From positions 23,112,156-23,176,155 of the forward strand of contig NC_059348.1 in NCBI RefSeq assembly GCF_019703515.2: DNA of 64,000 nucleotides, in the 5' to 3' direction. The DNA comes from Myxocyprinus asiaticus (taxonomy: Eukaryota; Chordata; Actinopteri; Cypriniformes; Catostomidae). Shown piece after piece: positions 62,499 to 64,000 of the stretch. Position 1 is the first letter of the stretch, and each line of letters begins with the position of its first letter. The notes beneath the pieces are model-generated. The model saw nothing but the letters and a program-made list of their open reading frames with translations. It searched no databases and was not told where the DNA came from. The translations under genes and the position numbers were made by a program.

Positions 62499-64000
62499 TT
62501 AAAGGGATAGCTCACCCAAAAAATGTAAATTCCCTTATCATTTACTCACCCTCATATCATCCCAGATGTGTATGACTTTATTTCTTATGCAGAACACAAA
62601 TTAAGATTTTTAAAAGAATATACACAGATCAGCCACAACATTAAAACCACCTGCCTAATATTGTGTAGGTCCCCCTCATGCTGCCAAAACAGCGCCAACC
62701 CGCATCTCAGAATAGCATTCTGAGATGATATTCTTCTCAACACAATTGTACAGAGTGGTTATCTGAGTTATCGATGTCAGTTCGAACCAGCCTGGCCATT
62801 CTCTGTTGACCTCTCTCATCAACAAGGCATTTCCATCCGCAGAACTGCCACTCACTGGATGTTTTTTTGTTTTTTGCACTATTCTGAGTAAATTCTAGAA
62901 ACTGTTGTGTGTGAAAATCCCAGGAGATCATCAGTTACAGAATACTCAAAAGCAGCCCGTCTGGCACCAACAATCATGCCACGGTCCAAATCACTAAGAT
63001 CACATTTTTCCCCATTCTGATGGTTTCTGTGAACATTAACTGAAGCTCCTGACCCGTATCTACATGATTTTATGCACTGCACTGCTGCCACATGATTGGC
63101 TGATTAGATAATGCTATTCTGAGATGCAGGTTGGCGCTATTTTGGCGGCACAAGGGGGACCTACATAATATTAGGCAGGTGGTTTTACTGTAATGTTGTG
63201 GCTGATCAGTGTATCAGCTATGTAGGTCCATACAATGCAAGTGAATGGTGACCCCAACTCTGAATCTCCAAAAAGCACATAAAGGCTGCATTAAAGTAAT
63301 CTATAAGACTCCAGTGGTTAAATCCATATAGAAGTGATATAATTGGTGTGGGTGAGAAACAAATCCTTTTTAAGTCCCTTTTTATTGTAAATCTACACTT
63401 TCACATTCAGTCACCTACTGGTTGGGGCTGGTCAAATGTCTTGTTTTGAGAGAAATCTAACTCAGTTTAGTGAGATTCATGTATTAAACAAGAAAAAAAC
63501 GATTTGCCAATGGGCTAAAAAAAAAAAAATAAGCTTAATTCGAGGGGGAAATTTTTTTTTTTTTTACCCCATTGGCATATTTTTTTCTTGTTTAAGTCTA
63601 AAGTTCACCAAATTTTATCAGATTTCTCTTAAAACAAGACTTAATATCTCATGCCATTTTGCTTGACTAGTAAATAAATCACATTTTAAGAATGTTTAGA
63701 TAATTTTACAGGAAAACAAGACAAAAATACTTGTCTTGAAAATATTTTTTGCAGTGCACAATTCATATGGACCTACAGAGCTGAAATATTCTTCTAAAAA
63801 TCTTTCATCATTTACTCACATTCATGCCATCCCAGATGTGTATTACTTTCTTTCTTCTGCTGATCACAAACAGAAATTTTTAGAAGAATATTTCAGCTCT
63901 GTTGGTTCTCACAGTGCAAGTGAATGGTGACCAGATCTCAGAAGGATCAAAAAGGACAAAAAGGCAGCATAAAAGTAATCCAAAAGACTCCAGTGGTTAA
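62499..64000. repeat. Foldback repeat family A, copy 4, with nested insertions
   Basis: It starts TTTAAAGGGATAGCTCACCC and contains CATCCCAGATGTGTATGACT. It is interrupted by a Tc1-derived MITE (62623-63211) and by a CACTGC-ended segment (about 63440-63757). A further family A arm at 63758-64000 runs out of the window. Confidence 0.75.
62623..63211 (-). mobile_element. Tc1-derived MITE with transposase remnant
   Basis: 589 bp with termini CACAGATCAGCCACAACATT and the inverted AATGTTGTGGCTGATCAGTG, flanked by TA (62621-62622 and 63212-63213). Minus-strand frames preserve N-terminal transposase pieces: DLSDLDRGMIVGARRAAFEY then VTDDLLGFSHTTVSRIYSE (63010-62880) and CLVDERGQQRMARLV (about 62790). 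The catalytic part is absent. Confidence 0.85.

Noticed and set aside
1..64000. CRISPR arrays, operons or phage-like modules
   Set aside because: The repeats are eukaryotic transposons and microsatellites; no regularly spaced direct repeats with unique spacers, and the genes are intron-containing.

Overview
The window is vertebrate genomic DNA. It has long introns with GT-AG boundaries, microsatellites and dense families of small DNA transposons. Gene content and repeat repertoire point to a teleost fish, most probably a cyprinid; the species is not determinable by eye. There is no bacterial-style gene packing, CRISPR array or operon.

Three protein-coding genes can be reconstructed exon by exon. 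(1) The 3' part of cc2d1b (+ strand, exons from 662 to 7481) encodes the C2-domain half of a coiled-coil/C2 protein. (2) A complete zfyve9 (SARA, Smad anchor for receptor activation) lies on the - strand. It has two 5' non-coding exons (about 47.1-47.4 kb and 35.5 kb) and 17 coding exons from 33310 down to 13629, which join without a frame break into 1224 codons plus stop. (3) A complete, compact thrombopoietin gene (thpo) lies on the - strand at 61662-56076, in five coding exons encoding 177 residues. It is a minimal four-helix cytokine that lacks the C-terminal glycan-rich domain of the mammalian protein.

Layout: 0-7.5 kb cc2d1b; 7.5-13.6 kb convergent intergenic space with 3' UTRs and transposons; 13.6-47.4 kb zfyve9 with repeat-filled introns; about 47.1-47.6 kb CpG-containing zfyve9 promoter; 47.6-56 kb repeat-rich spacer with a LINE remnant, foldback elements and a tRNA-derived SINE; 56-61.7 kb thpo; 61.7-64 kb foldback repeats with nested insertions. 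cc2d1b and zfyve9 are convergent. zfyve9 and thpo are in the same orientation, thpo upstream.

Biologically, Zfyve9 is an endosomal PI3P-binding adaptor for TGF-beta/activin signalling, Cc2d1 proteins act in endosomal and ESCRT-linked signalling, and Thpo is a secreted cytokine for thrombocyte and stem-cell lineages. I see no operon-like joint function. The remaining sequence is a layered record of transposition: at least eight hAT-like insertions, several with recognisable 8-bp target duplications, a Sleeping Beauty-type Tc1 element, a second internally deleted Tc1 element, a Tc1-derived MITE, two palindromic foldback families, and a three-level nest at 43033-46583. The observations most worth follow-up are the short thpo, its upstream ORFs, and the clustering of thpo with zfyve9 and cc2d1b.
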